The translations under genes and the position numbers were made by a program. From positions 1-36,455 of the forward strand of contig JAKSQH010000017.1 of the NCBI GenBank assembly GCA_024404245.1: a stretch of 36,455 bases of DNA, in the 5' to 3' direction. Below are positions 27,017 to 36,402 of the stretch, piece after piece. The DNA comes from Clostridia bacterium (lineage in GTDB: Bacteria; Bacillota; Clostridia; Christensenellales; Aristaeellaceae). A model generated the notes under the pieces. That model was not told the DNA's origin. It made no database searches and saw only the letters and a program-made list of their open reading frames with translations. How positions within the stretch are numbered: the stretch's first letter is position 1; each line of letters opens with the position of its first letter.

Positions 27017-28093
27017 TTATTTTCCCTCCTTCGCAAGATTTTCTACTTCGGTAATGATCTCGCGCACGGTGGGTACAATGCCGCCTGTACGTCCGAAGAA
27101 GTGAACGGGCTTCTTTCCTTCAACAGCCAGCTTCACATCGTCCACCATCTGACCCATGCTCATTTCCACGGTCAGGAAGGATTTCGCGTGTTCCGCCGCG
27201 CGCGCGATGGGCGCGGCCGGGAAGGGCCACAGCGTGATGGGTCTGATCAGGCCCGCGCGAATGCCTTCTTCACGCAGTTTCCGCATTGCGGAGCGGGCGA
27301 TACGCGCCGTTGTACCGTAGGCGACGATCACATAATCGGCGTCTTCCGTCATTTCTTCCTGCCAGCGGCACTCGTTCGCCTCCATCGCGGCGTATTTCTC
27401 ATACAGATGGTTCACATGCTTTTCCAGCACGGCCGGATCTATATACAGGCTGTTGATAATGGCGCGGTCCCTGCCGCAGCCGGGTTTCCATCCTGTAGCC
27501 GCCCAGGTCTTCTCCGGCAGTTCCGGATCCTTCTGATAGTCCGGCATTTCAACAGGTTCCATCATCTGGCCGATCAGGCCGTCGCCCATAACCAGCATGG
27601 GATTGCGATACTTGTCAGCCAGGTCAAACGCCTTCTGCGTCAGCTCAACCGCTTCCTGTACGGACGCGGGAGCCAGCACGAGCATACGGTAGTCACCGTG
27701 TCCGCCGCCGCGGGTACTCTGGTAATAGTCACTCTGAGCGGGCTGGATGGAGCCGAGGCCGGGGCCTCCGCGAACCATATTCACAATCACGCAGGGAAGC
27801 TCCGCGCCCACGATATAGCTGATGCCTTCCTGTTTGAGGGAGATTCCCGGGCTGGATGAGGAAGTCATAACACGGGCGCCGGCGCCGGCCGCGCCGTATA
27901 CCATGTTGATCGCGGCGACTTCGCTCTCGGCCTGAAGGAAACATCCGCCCTCAATTTTGGGCAGCCTTTTGGACATATATTCCGGAATCTGATTCTGGGG
28001 TGTGATAGGGTATCCGAAGAAGAAGCGGCATCCGGCCTGGATAGCGGCTTCGGCAATTGCCTCATTCCCCTTCATGAGCATTTTCTGACCCAC
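27017..28093 (-). CDS. vorB: 2-oxoacid:ferredoxin oxidoreductase, alpha subunit (VorB-like)
   Basis: 358 residues from the GTG at 28093, nine bases after AGGAGG; a GTG at 28099 is only three bases from that site. MLMKGNEAIAEAAIQAGCRFFFGYPITP is the start expected for VorB-type alpha subunits (quoted in parts: LMKGNEA, GYPITP). AESEVAAINMVYGAAGAGARV and MTSSSSPGISLKQEGISY follow, then RGGPGLGSIQPAQSDY and GGGHGDYR. These match proteins annotated as 3-methyl-2-oxobutanoate dehydrogenase VorB, pointing to branched-chain 2-oxoacids and isobutyryl/isovaleryl-CoA products. Specificity from sequence is only moderate; 2-oxoglutarate is the main alternative. The operon order is ferredoxin, alpha, beta, gamma. 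Confidence 0.9.
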   Translation of the reverse strand: MGQKMLMKGNEAIAEAAIQAGCRFFFGYPITPQNQIPEYMSKRLPKIEGGCFLQAESEVAAINMVYGAAGAGARVMTSSSSPGISLKQEGISYIVGAELPCVIVNMVRGGPGLGSIQPAQSDYYQSTRGGGHGDYRMLVLAPASVQEAVELTQKAFDLADKYRNPMLVMGDGLIGQMMEPVEMPDYQKDPELPEKTWAATGWKPGCGRDRAIINSLYIDPAVLEKHVNHLYEKYAAMEANECRWQEEMTEDADYVIVAYGTTARIARSAMRKLREEGIRAGLIRPITLWPFPAAPIARAAEHAKSFLTVEMSMGQMVDDVKLAVEGKKPVHFFGRTGGIVPTVREIITEVENLAKEGK

Positions 28094-28113
28094 GAACACG
28101 TTCCTCCTTTTTG

Positions 28114-28317
28114 TTACTTTTCAACCTTGATTACGGCATCCGGGCACATCCGCGCGCAGAACGCGCAGCCGATGCACTTGTCCTGTTCCGTGATGGCAAT
28201 GGGATGATAGCCCTTTGTATTGATCTCCTTGCTCAGAGCAAGCAGATGCTTCGGGCAGGCATCGGCACACAGACCGCAGCCTTTGCAGATCTCACGGGCG
28301 ATGGTCAGCTTGGCCAT
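28114..28317 (-). CDS. 2[4Fe-4S] ferredoxin-type delta subunit of the 2-oxoacid oxidoreductase
   Basis: 67 residues. Two clusters are marked by CKGCGLCADACP (near residues 11-22) and CIGCAFCARMCP (near 48-59). It carries electrons from the ThDP site to free ferredoxin. As the first gene of the operon it has GGAGG eight bases before the ATG and a promoter with TTGACG and a perfect TATAAT. The 20-odd bases to the alpha start suggest strict co-expression. The size and position match the delta subunit of VOR/KOR complexes rather than a free ferredoxin. Confidence 0.93.
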   Translation of the reverse strand: MAKLTIAREICKGCGLCADACPKHLLALSKEINTKGYHPIAITEQDKCIGCAFCARMCPDAVIKVEK

Positions 28318-28354
28318 GTTTCCGCCTCCTTCCTGATCTTTCGGGTTAAAAGCT

Positions 28355-28384
28355 ATTATACGCTTTGGCGTTTCCGGCCGTCAA
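28355..28384 (-). promoter_or_regulatory. Predicted promoter of the 2-oxoacid oxidoreductase operon
   Basis: Minus strand TTGACG (28379-28384), 18-base spacer, TATAAT (28355-28360), 37 bases upstream of the ferredoxin start. Confidence 0.8.
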
Positions 28385-28485
28385 TGTCTGAACAAAACGA
28401 AAACAGCATATTTGCCGGCTTATGTTCGTGTTTTGTTCCCTGTATGTACTTTTTATCAATTTGCCGTTCGCCTTTCCGTAAACCG

Positions 28486-28494
28486 TGTTATAAT
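28486..28494 (+). promoter_or_regulatory. Predicted extended -10 promoter of the three-domain synthase gene
   Basis: TGTTATAAT (28486-28494), a perfect TATAAT with TG upstream; the -35 region is weak. It implies a leader of roughly 115 bases (to 28618), T-rich, with no conserved gene in it. The 301-bp gap 28318-28618 otherwise holds only this and the divergent operon promoter. Confidence 0.55.
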
Positions 28495-28618
28495 TTTAAC
28501 GATGTGTGCGCGCATCGGCCTGAACATGTTGATTTTATTGATACGGCATATTTTTTGTTCTCCGCTGCGCCCCGCATGCTTTTTTGTCGTGTTTTTAAAA
28601 AGAGACGGGAGGTAGAAA

Positions 28619-31600
28619 ATGAATCCTTTCAATGTAACGGAGAACCGCCGGATTCTGTCTGAAAATCCGAACACCGGAACGCTTTTCAACATCATGCGGG
28701 CATACGGAGATACCCCCGCAGCTCTCTGGCTGGAAAACGGTGAAGAACGTTCCATGTCATTTGCCGGAATGACTGCGCGCGCGGATGATTACGCCGCCGT
28801 GCTCCGATCCCGTGTACCGGAGCGGTGCTGGGTCGCCATCGCCGTGGATACATGCGTGGAATGGCCCGCCGTTTACTGGGGAGCAAGCAGAAGCGGTCAT
28901 GACGTGCTGCTTCTGGACGCCGCCTCATCTGACGAAATGGTCCAGAGTCTGATGGATGACGCCGGGTGTGCGGTGCTGATCACCGCGAAAACGCGCAGGC
29001 TGCCCGCGAAATACCGTCAGATTGCCTTTTCGGACATCATTTCCGCGCCGCATACGGAAAACTATGAACCCGTTCGCGGCAGATACACCGCCATGTGCAC
29101 AAGCGGAACCACCGGACGCAGCCGCGTATTCGTCTATGATGAGGAAACACTCTGCCGTCAGGCGCTCAGCAGCGTCGTCGTGCATGATGAAAACCGGCGT
29201 TTCATCGGTGACGGTCCCCGCCGTTTTCTGGCGTTTCTTCCCTTCCATCACGTGCTCGGTTTCATGGCCAACGTGATCTGGGGCGCCTATCTCGGCATGA
29301 CCAATATTTTCCTGAAGGACCGCACACCGGACAGTATCCGTTCCGCGTGCGCGCATTTCAAGCCGGAACTGGTGGTTGTTGTTCCGCTGGTCGGCACCAA
29401 TCTCTGCCGCGGTCTTGAAAAGGAACTGCGCAAGCAGAGTGTGTTCCGCCGCGGTATGTTCAGGGTCATGAAGGGCTTCAGCCTTGCCCTGCAGACCGTA
29501 GCGCCGGATGCCGGGCTGAACTTCGCCATGAAGAAAATGTTCCGTTCGGTCGACAGCAAGCTGCTCGGTGATGAAATCAAATGTGTGATTTTCGGCGGCA
29601 GTCACGCGCCGAAGGAAGTTCTCCGCACCATGAACGCGCTCGGTTATTATACAACTTCCGGCTTCGGCATGACGGAAACCGCCATCACCAGCTTTGAAAT
29701 GAGCATGTCACTGCGCAAGCGTCTTAGCGGAAGCGTCGGTAAGCCGCTTTCGACAATCGAATACAGGGTGCTGGACGCGGACGGAAATCCCTCCTCCGGC
29801 GGTGAAATGAGTATCCGCGGCTCAAGCATCCATTCCGGGCGGATGAGCGGCGGCAAACTGCTGCCTCCCGATACCGTTGACGGATGGTACGCCACGGGAG
29901 ACATCGTCAGTATGGATAAAGACGGTCATATTTTCATTGAAGGCCGGCTGAAGGATGTCATTATTAATGAATCCGGTGAGAACATCTATCCCGATGACCT
30001 GGAAGACAGCTTCTCCGCCCTGCGCGATGTCGATCAGCTGTGCGTCCTGGGCGTGCAGCGTTCACGCAGGAATCAGAACGAGGATGTCACACTTGTGATG
30101 AATGTCGGCGAGCGTTACGGCGATGACGCGTTCCTGGATGATCTGGCCGACCGGGTCGCCCGCCTCAACGCGAAGCAGCCCGTTTCCCGCAGGCTGAACC
30201 GCACGCTCGTTACAAACACGGCGCTGCCCCTGGTCAACGGCATCAAGGTAAAGCGGATTGAGCTGAAACGCATGCTGGCTGACAACGCTCTGGCCTATAA
30301 GGAGCTTGATCTTCACGCCCGTTCTGTCGGTGCGGAAACCGTTCCCGTCCGCGGAACCGGCAAAGCCGTGCCCGATGAAGAGATCATCGCGAAAGTCCGC
30401 GGTCTTTTTGCCGAAACGCTGGATATTCCGGAAAGCAGTATCTCCGATACCGCCAACTTCGTTGATGATCTGCAGGGCGACAGCTTGCAGGTGCTCAGCA
30501 TGGCCCTGCGCGCGGAAGAGGAGTGGGGCATCACCATTCCCGCGGAAGAATACGGCAGCTGCGCTACGGTCAATGACATGAGCGCGATGATCGCGCATCT
30601 TCTCAGCGGCGAAACGCAGAGCGCCTCCGCCGCCGAACGTGTTCCCGTCAAACCCGTTACGCGTTTTGAGGATACGGAGGAATATCAGCATTTCGTCGCC
30701 CGTCAGCAGGCGCTGATCGGCACGGGCGACAATCCCTACTTTGTCTGCCATGAGTCTCCCCTGCTGGATACGGGCATCATTGACGGTAAGGAAGTGCTTG
30801 AGTTCGGCAGCTACAACTACATCGGCATGTCCGGCCGCAGGGAAGTCAAAGAAGCCGCCAAGGCCGCGATAGACAAATACGGCACAAGTTGCTCCGGCAG
30901 CCGCCTGCTGGCCGGTGAAAAACAGATTCACAAGGAGCTGGAAGCCGCCATCGCCGCGTGGAAGCACACGGAGGACGCCATTGTCTGCGTCGGCGGTCAC
31001 AGCACAAATGTCACTTTCGTCGGCAACTTCTGCGGTAAGAAAGACCTTATTCTGTATGACGCGCTTGCGCACAACTCCATCGAGCAGGGCTGCCGGCTGA
31101 GCGAAGCAACCGCCCGTCCTTTCCCGCACAGCGACATCGGCGCGCTTGAAACGATTCTGAAGGCGCAGCGTTCCTATTACGAAAAGGTGCTCATTGTCAT
31201 CGAGGGCGCCTACAGCATGGACGGCGACATTGCCCCACTGCCTGAATTTGTCCGCGTAAAGAAAGAGTACGGTTGCTTCCTCATGGTGGACGAAGCGCAC
31301 AGCGCCTGTGTCATCGGCAAAAACGGCGGCGGTGTGGATGAGTATTTCGGTCTCGCGCCCGACGATATCGATATCAAATACGGCACGCTGTCCAAAGGTC
31401 TCGGCACCTGCGGCGGTTATCTTGCCGGTAAAAAATGCCTCATTGAGTATCTGCGCTACAACATGCCCGGATTTGTTTTCTCCGTGGGTATTTCTCCCGC
31501 GCTGGCTGCCGCTTCTCTGGAGGCAATCCGTCTTCTGCAGCGTGATCCGTCCATTATGGAAGGCATGCGCACCGCGATCAAAGCCTTTGCCGACAGTGCC

Positions 31601-31876
31601 AGACGGCGCCGCCTGGATATCTGTCTCGCGGGTGAAACCGCCGTACTGCCGGTTCTGGTCGGCAGGGATGAAGACGCGTGGCTGCTGTCCAACGAACTGA
31701 AAAAGCGCGGTGTCAGTGTGCCTCCCGCCATGTATCCGGCGGTGCCGAAGGGCAAAGCGAGACTGCGTTTCTGTGTGATCAGCGAGCATAAGCCCGAGCA
31801 GATCGAGCGCGCGCTCGACATTCTGGAGCAGACGGCGAAGGATTTCGGTATTGAACTTCCGCGCCGCGATTACTGA
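28619..31876 (+). CDS. Three-domain acyl-AMP ligase / acyl carrier protein / alpha-oxoamine synthase
   Basis: 1085 residues in one frame, GGGAGG six bases before the ATG. Domain 1 (about 1-570) is an ANL adenylating enzyme: TSGTTGRSR (from 161, with the usual Pro-Lys changed), GFGMTET, GWYATGDIV, GRLKDVIINESGENIYPDDLE and NGIKVKR near the end. Domain 2 (about 588-665) is a carrier protein with the phosphopantetheine Ser622 in GDSLQ. Domain 3 (about 690-1085) is a PLP alpha-oxoamine synthase: SGSRLLAG, His818 (AHNSIEQG), D891-EAHS, and PLP Lys926 in GTLSKGLGTCGGY. By analogy with serine palmitoyltransferase and AONS it should activate a carboxylic (probably fatty) acid, load it on the carrier and condense it with an amino acid, releasing CO2 and giving a 2-amino-3-ketone. 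The amino acid and chain are unknown. It stands alone between two terminators' reach and diverges from the VOR-type operon. Confidence 0.88.
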   Translation: MNPFNVTENRRILSENPNTGTLFNIMRAYGDTPAALWLENGEERSMSFAGMTARADDYAAVLRSRVPERCWVAIAVDTCVEWPAVYWGASRSGHDVLLLDAASSDEMVQSLMDDAGCAVLITAKTRRLPAKYRQIAFSDIISAPHTENYEPVRGRYTAMCTSGTTGRSRVFVYDEETLCRQALSSVVVHDENRRFIGDGPRRFLAFLPFHHVLGFMANVIWGAYLGMTNIFLKDRTPDSIRSACAHFKPELVVVVPLVGTNLCRGLEKELRKQSVFRRGMFRVMKGFSLALQTVAPDAGLNFAMKKMFRSVDSKLLGDEIKCVIFGGSHAPKEVLRTMNALGYYTTSGFGMTETAITSFEMSMSLRKRLSGSVGKPLSTIEYRVLDADGNPSSGGEMSIRGSSIHSGRMSGGKLLPPDTVDGWYATGDIVSMDKDGHIFIEGRLKDVIINESGENIYPDDLEDSFSALRDVDQLCVLGVQRSRRNQNEDVTLVMNVGERYGDDAFLDDLADRVARLNAKQPVSRRLNRTLVTNTALPLVNGIKVKRIELKRMLADNALAYKELDLHARSVGAETVPVRGTGKAVPDEEIIAKVRGLFAETLDIPESSISDTANFVDDLQGDSLQVLSMALRAEEEWGITIPAEEYGSCATVNDMSAMIAHLLSGETQSASAAERVPVKPVTRFEDTEEYQHFVARQQALIGTGDNPYFVCHESPLLDTGIIDGKEVLEFGSYNYIGMSGRREVKEAAKAAIDKYGTSCSGSRLLAGEKQIHKELEAAIAAWKHTEDAIVCVGGHSTNVTFVGNFCGKKDLILYDALAHNSIEQGCRLSEATARPFPHSDIGALETILKAQRSYYEKVLIVIEGAYSMDGDIAPLPEFVRVKKEYGCFLMVDEAHSACVIGKNGGGVDEYFGLAPDDIDIKYGTLSKGLGTCGGYLAGKKCLIEYLRYNMPGFVFSVGISPALAAASLEAIRLLQRDPSIMEGMRTAIKAFADSARRRRLDICLAGETAVLPVLVGRDEDAWLLSNELKKRGVSVPPAMYPAVPKGKARLRFCVISEHKPEQIERALDILEQTAKDFGIELPRRDY

Positions 31877-31887
31877 TAAGCGGATTT

Positions 31888-31922
31888 AAGCGGGCGGGGA
31901 TCGGAATGATCCCCGCCCGCTT
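31888..31922. terminator. Bidirectional terminator between the synthase and mnmG
   Basis: Perfect 15-bp arms (31888-31902 and 31908-31922) beginning AAGCGGGCGGGG, five-base loop. Convergent genes end on both sides. Confidence 0.85.
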
Positions 31923-31928
31923 GTCTGT

Positions 31929-33788
31929 TTATTCGGTTCTTGACTGTTTCTGGAGCCACACCGTCAGTACGGCGATATCCGCGGGGCTGACGCCCGGTAT
32001 CCGGCTTGCCGCGCCCAATGACACCGGCTTCTGCCGCGCCAGTTTCTGCCTTGCCTCCAGGCGCAGCGTCTCAATGCGCTCATAGGGAATATCCTCACTC
32101 AGCGGCACATCCTCCAGCTGACGCGCGTGCCTGATCAGAGCATCCTGCTTTTCGAGATAGCCCTCGTATTTGAGCGCGATCTCGGTCTGTTCGGACGCCG
32201 CGCCGGAATAGGCGTCAAGTTCGGGTGACAGTTCCTTCAGTGCTTTCAGATCAACCGCCGGACGTTTCAGCAGTTCCTCCGCGTGCAGCGATACCGGCGG
32301 ATCGGGCTGACCGTATTTCTCAAGCCAGCGGCTGCGTTCCGGGCACGGGGGATAACGTATCGTTTTCAGATCCGCTTTCATACGCTCCGTGTCGCGGATC
32401 TTTCGCAGCGTGCGTTCCATCCGTTCCTCGCCGGCAAGCCCCGCCTCATAGCCGATGGCTGTCAGACGGAGATCGGCGTTGTCCTGCCGCAGATACAGCC
32501 GGTGTTCGGCACGGGATGTCATCATTCTGTACGGTTCATCCGTGCCTTTGGTTGTCAGGTCATCCGTCAGCACACCTATATACGCCATATCGCGCGTCAG
32601 CACAATCTGCTTTTTCCCCTGCAGCATCAGCGCGGCGTTCATACCCGCCAGCAGACCCTGGCACGCGGCTTCTTCATACCCGGAGGTTCCGTTGATCTGC
32701 CCGGCGAAAAACAGGCCGCCGATCCGCAGGCTCTCCAGCGTCGGCCGCAGTTCGCGGCTGTCGATGCAGTCATATTCGATCGCGTAGGCCAGCCGTGTGA
32801 ATTCGCATCTCTCCAACCCGGGAATACTGCGGTACATCTGCCACTGAACATCCTCCGGCATGGAGGAGCTCATGCCCTGAACGTACCATTCCAGGCTTTC
32901 CTTTCCTTCCGGTTCCAGGAACACCTGATGCCGCTCCTTATCGGCAAAGCGGACAATTTTATCTTCAATGCTGGGGCAGTATCTCGGACCGATTCCGTGT
33001 ATCTTTCCGCTGTACAGCGGCGCGCGATGCAGGTTTTCACGGATTATCCTGTGCGTCTCCGGGGTTGTCCACGTAAGATAACATTTATAAGTATTCTCAA
33101 GCGCTTTATCCGTCATGAAGGAAAACGGCGTTACGGGGTTGTCACCTTCCTGCGGTTCCATCCTGTCAAAATCGACAGTATCCTCCCGTACGCGCGCGGG
33201 CGTTCCGGTCTTGAAGCGGCGCAGTGTAAACCCGAGCGCGGTAAGCCCGGCGCTCAGTTCATTCGCTGCCATCAGTCCCTGGGGTCCGCCGTCATGGCGG
33301 TGTTCACCGATAATGATACTGCCTTTCAGATATACCCCGGTACACACCGCCACCGCCCGGCACGGAATCCGGGCGGCGGTTGTGGTTGTTACGGCCGTTA
33401 CGCGGCCGTTTTCTGTTTCAATGGAGGAGACTTCGCCCTGACGAAGCGCCAGATGCGGCTGTGTCAGCAGCGCGCGGCGCATTCTGTTCTGATACGCCTG
33501 TTTGTCCGCCTGCGCGCGCAGTGAATGGACGGCGGGACCCTTGCTGGTGTTCAGCATCCTGCTCTGCAGGAAAGTATCATCGATCGCGCGGCCCATTTCG
33601 CCGCCCAGTGCGTCCAGCTCACGCACAAGGTGTCCCTTGGCGGTTCCTCCGATCACGGGATTGCAGGCCATCAGCGCGACGCCGTCCATATTCAGCGTCA
33701 GCAGCAGTGTGTCAATCCCCATTCGTGCCGCCGCGAGCGCCGCCTCACATCCTGCGTGCCCCGCGCCGATTACGACCAGATCCGCCAT
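31929..33788 (-). CDS. mnmG: tRNA uridine-5-carboxymethylaminomethyl modification enzyme MnmG (GidA)
   Basis: 619 residues, the usual MnmG length. With MnmE it builds the cmnm5 group on the wobble uridine of several tRNAs, using FAD, NADH, glycine and methylene-THF. The N-terminal FAD motif is [20 protein letters not shown], followed by [21 protein letters not shown] with its conserved Cys just ahead (MACNP). [15 protein letters not shown] lies mid-protein, and [18 protein letters not shown] near residue 435. The start has GAGGAAC upstream. mnmE is not in the window. The gene follows the Ig-repeat protein by 38 bases, with no terminator between them, so they may share a transcript. Confidence 0.97.
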   Translation of the reverse strand: MADLVVIGAGHAGCEAALAAARMGIDTLLLTLNMDGVALMACNPVIGGTAKGHLVRELDALGGEMGRAIDDTFLQSRMLNTSKGPAVHSLRAQADKQAYQNRMRRALLTQPHLALRQGEVSSIETENGRVTAVTTTTAARIPCRAVAVCTGVYLKGSIIIGEHRHDGGPQGLMAANELSAGLTALGFTLRRFKTGTPARVREDTVDFDRMEPQEGDNPVTPFSFMTDKALENTYKCYLTWTTPETHRIIRENLHRAPLYSGKIHGIGPRYCPSIEDKIVRFADKERHQVFLEPEGKESLEWYVQGMSSSMPEDVQWQMYRSIPGLERCEFTRLAYAIEYDCIDSRELRPTLESLRIGGLFFAGQINGTSGYEEAACQGLLAGMNAALMLQGKKQIVLTRDMAYIGVLTDDLTTKGTDEPYRMMTSRAEHRLYLRQDNADLRLTAIGYEAGLAGEERMERTLRKIRDTERMKADLKTIRYPPCPERSRWLEKYGQPDPPVSLHAEELLKRPAVDLKALKELSPELDAYSGAASEQTEIALKYEGYLEKQDALIRHARQLEDVPLSEDIPYERIETLRLEARQKLARQKPVSLGAASRIPGVSPADIAVLTVWLQKQSRTE

Positions 33789-33826
33789 GTTCAGGTTCCT
33801 CTTTTCTTTCCGAACTTCCCCGCCGG

Positions 33827-35908
33827 TCAGATTCCGTCTCCGGAATTCTGATCAGCCGTACCGTCATTCTCGGGTATATCATAGAACGGAGGAGTATAGT
33901 CTTCGGCATAGGGCTGCTTTTCTTCCGCTATGCTGTGTGTAAAGCCTTCGTCTGTCCGGTAACCGATAATATGCATCTGTATACCGCACAGCAGATCGGG
34001 CTGTACGAAATCGTCGAACGTGAATCTTCCGTGCGCGGTGATCGCGCCGGGCTCCAGCTCATATGAATAGCTGCCGTTGAACTCAACGTCGCCGTATCTC
34101 GTGCACTCGACAAATTCACCGTACTGCGTGAAGCAGGCAATCCTGAAGTACACTTTCGTGACGTACATGTTGCTCACGTTTTTCAGTACAATGCTGATCT
34201 TATTGTTCTTGATCTTCAGTTCCTGAATACGGACAGCGGTATCGTAATCCCCGACATGAATCTGCGCGGAAGTTGCATACCCGCCGTCATTCGTGATGCC
34301 GTGCACCGTTGTGTCGCCCCACGCGCGGCCGCGTACGGAGGGACGGTTGGTCGATCCCTTAACGGTGGCAATGGTTTCATCTTCCGAATACCAGGTCATG
34401 GTCTTGTCAGTCGCGTCGGAAGGCTCAAGCACGGCGGTGATCGTTACGCTCTTGTCCACATCCGTCGAATACTTTCCGCTGCTCATATGCACGCCGGTCA
34501 CAGGCTGAATGATCTTTACCTTTATGGTTCCGCGTACACCGGATCCGTCCGTCGCCGCAGCCGTAACGGTCGCCGTTCCGGCCTTCACACCGTACAGGCG
34601 TCCGTCCTGGTCCACGGTCACAACCTTTGTGTTGTTGCTTGTCAGCTTCACGGAAGGATCTGTTACGTCATCCGGACCGACAACCCAGCTTACATACTGC
34701 TCCGTCAGCACCTCAAACGCGATTTCCTTCTGTGTGAACGTGATACTTGTGGCAGGCTGGATCACCGTCACGCGCGCGGCAGCCTGAACATCCGGGTTCA
34801 CCTTGCTGATGCAGATAATATCACAGGTACCGGCCTTCACGCCGCGCACGGATCCGTTCGCGGATACGGTCGCGATGCTCTCGTCCGAGGACGCCCATGT
34901 CACGCTCTTGTTATTGACATCCTTCGGCAGCACGGTCGGCGTCAGCTGTACATTATGCTTGACCTTGACACTGACCTCCGCCTTGTTCAGCTGAATCGCC
35001 TCCGGCGCCTGCTGCACTTCAATCTGGATGCTGCGGCTCTTCCCGGAACCGTCGGCGGCAGTCGCGCGGATATTGACCCTGCCGCGTTTCACGCCGGTCA
35101 CAAGACCGTTTTCGTCAACAGTCGCGATCCGCGTATCGGACGAGGACCATGTAACATCCTGAATGGACGCTGTATCCGGCTGAACCGCGTAGCCCAGCTG
35201 ACGGCTTCCGCCGACGGGCACGATCTTCTCCGCCGCGATAATATCAATGGCATTCACCGGCATCAGAACCAGCACGTGATACTGCACGCCGACTTCGGGA
35301 TTCTGCACGCTGTACACACGCAGATCACATTCGCCGGTTTTCAGCGGCTTCAGGTTATTCTTGTTTTCTCCCTGCACCTTGATCATTTCCGGATCGGTCA
35401 CTTCCACCGCGAACTTCCGGTTTGACGCGTCCTTCGGCTGGCATGAAGCATTCACAAGGGTATTGTTTCCCATGAGCAGCAGGAGCACGGGATCTTCCGT
35501 TTCCACCGTCAGAAGACCGGCGATCATCGGATCATCCGGCTGGCAGACAGTCAGTTTTTCTTCGTTGACGGTTACTTCGGATACCTTTCTGGCAACCGTG
35601 ACCGTCAGCTCCGCGGTATAAGTGCGCTTTTCCGTTTTCAGTTTCGCCGTTACCTTACCGTTGCCTTTGCTCAGACCGGTAACGGTTCCGTCATCGGACA
35701 CAGCCAGAATTTTTGTGCTCTGGGTGGAATAGGTCAGTGTTCCGTCCGCCTCGGGGTTGCCCTCGCGAAGGAGCGGGATATTCGCCGTTTCGCCCTCAAA
35801 GATCGTAATCCTGGACTGTTCAAATTTGAACACGTCCGCCGCCGACGCGGAAACGGCCGCAAGCAGCAGTACAGCCAGAACAATGAGTATTGTCAGTGTT
35901 TTCTTCAT
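33827..35908 (-). CDS. Secreted protein with multiple bacterial Ig-like (BIG2) repeats
   Basis: 693 residues. The signal peptide is [25 protein letters not shown]. About six Ig-like repeats follow between residues 25 and 560. The best have the BIG2 pattern [46 protein letters not shown], and [21 protein letters not shown] (cited in part: SSD..IATV, G.V.GVK.G). The last 130 residues ([19 protein letters not shown] onward) form a separate, unrecognised beta-rich domain, ending in an acidic low-complexity tail. No LPxTG, transmembrane anchor or SLH domain is seen, so it is probably released or held by other surface parts. Such proteins usually serve adhesion or display. GGAGGTTG precedes the ATG; no convincing promoter was found in 35909-35978. 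Confidence 0.85.
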   Translation of the reverse strand: MKKTLTILIVLAVLLLAAVSASAADVFKFEQSRITIFEGETANIPLLREGNPEADGTLTYSTQSTKILAVSDDGTVTGLSKGNGKVTAKLKTEKRTYTAELTVTVARKVSEVTVNEEKLTVCQPDDPMIAGLLTVETEDPVLLLLMGNNTLVNASCQPKDASNRKFAVEVTDPEMIKVQGENKNNLKPLKTGECDLRVYSVQNPEVGVQYHVLVLMPVNAIDIIAAEKIVPVGGSRQLGYAVQPDTASIQDVTWSSSDTRIATVDENGLVTGVKRGRVNIRATAADGSGKSRSIQIEVQQAPEAIQLNKAEVSVKVKHNVQLTPTVLPKDVNNKSVTWASSDESIATVSANGSVRGVKAGTCDIICISKVNPDVQAAARVTVIQPATSITFTQKEIAFEVLTEQYVSWVVGPDDVTDPSVKLTSNNTKVVTVDQDGRLYGVKAGTATVTAAATDGSGVRGTIKVKIIQPVTGVHMSSGKYSTDVDKSVTITAVLEPSDATDKTMTWYSEDETIATVKGSTNRPSVRGRAWGDTTVHGITNDGGYATSAQIHVGDYDTAVRIQELKIKNNKISIVLKNVSNMYVTKVYFRIACFTQYGEFVECTRYGDVEFNGSYSYELEPGAITAHGRFTFDDFVQPDLLCGIQMHIIGYRTDEGFTHSIAEEKQPYAEDYTPPFYDIPENDGTADQNSGDGI

Positions 35909-35978
35909 TCTGTATCAACCTCCGTTTTGATTGTCCGTATATATTGACGTTTATAAAGCGCACTTTATTCCGTTTCCG

Positions 35979-36004
35979 TAAAAAAACGCCGGAAAACCGG
36001 CGTT
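35979..36004 (-). terminator. Rho-independent terminator of ireB
   Basis: Minus strand AACGCCGG, loop TTTT, CCGGCGTT, then six further T. It separates ireB from the Ig-repeat gene. Confidence 0.9.
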
Positions 36005-36016
36005 CATTCACGAAGG

Positions 36017-36271
36017 TTACTGTTTTTCAAGATAGAACCTGACAAGTTCCTCCAGAATTTCATCGCGTTCAAGCCGGCAGATCATGCTTCGCGCGGCGTT
36101 GTAGCTCGTGATGTAGGTCGGATCACCGGAAATGATATACCCGACAAGCTGGGTAATGGGATCATAGCCTTTTGCCTGCAACGCGTCATACACATACATA
36201 AGAATGTCATGCGCCTCATTGCCCGTATCTGTAATCGGCTTCAGCTTCATGGTGTCGAAGGTTTCGTCCAC
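36017..36271 (-). CDS. ireB: IreB family regulatory phosphoprotein (UPF0297)
   Basis: 84 residues from a GTG at 36271, preceded by GGGGGG about seven bases upstream; a TTG at 36286 would overlap that site. IreB-family proteins are small dimers phosphorylated on N-terminal threonines by a PASTA-type Ser/Thr kinase and linked to cell-envelope stress and cephalosporin tolerance in Enterococcus. The conserved body is plain: [41 protein letters not shown] and [17 protein letters not shown] (each typical). Two threonines, TFDT, sit just after the start, where the phosphosites are expected. The common partners (alaS upstream, ruvX/yrrK downstream) are not adjacent here; a terminator follows directly. 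Confidence 0.93.
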   Translation of the reverse strand: MDETFDTMKLKPITDTGNEAHDILMYVYDALQAKGYDPITQLVGYIISGDPTYITSYNAARSMICRLERDEILEELVRFYLEKQ

Positions 36272-36304
36272 GGCAATGCCCCCCAATCAATGATCCTTCA
36301 ATTT

Positions 36305-36333
36305 ATTATACATGATTTCACCTCTGAAAGCAA
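36305..36333 (-). promoter_or_regulatory. Predicted strong promoter of ireB
   Basis: Minus strand TTGCTT (36328-36333), 17-base spacer, perfect TATAAT (36305-36310), 34 bases upstream of the GTG. Confidence 0.8.
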
Positions 36334-36373
36334 ATATCTGAAGTGAATAATTTGTGTTAAAATACGGAAAATC

Positions 36374-36402
36374 TTGCGTTCAACATTCCTTTCCTATATA
36401 AT
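36374..36402 (+). promoter_or_regulatory. Predicted strong promoter pointing off the right edge
   Basis: TTGCGT (36374-36379), 17-base spacer, perfect TATAAT (36397-36402). The transcript would start near 36409. The remaining 50 bases hold no clear ribosome site or start codon, so the gene lies beyond the window. Confidence 0.75.

Noticed and set aside
28412-28615. 67-residue + frame in the leader of the synthase gene
   Set aside because: It has no ribosome site, starts upstream of the predicted promoter and resembles no known leader peptide.
30062-31789. 575-residue frame opposite the three-domain synthase
   Set aside because: The + strand frame carries clear carrier and PLP-enzyme motifs; the minus frame has none.
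32283-33524. 413-residue frame opposite mnmG
   Set aside because: Antisense to an unambiguous MnmG; no recognisable domain.
34256-35425. 389-residue frame opposite the Ig-repeat gene
   Set aside because: His/Arg-rich shadow of a repetitive coding region.
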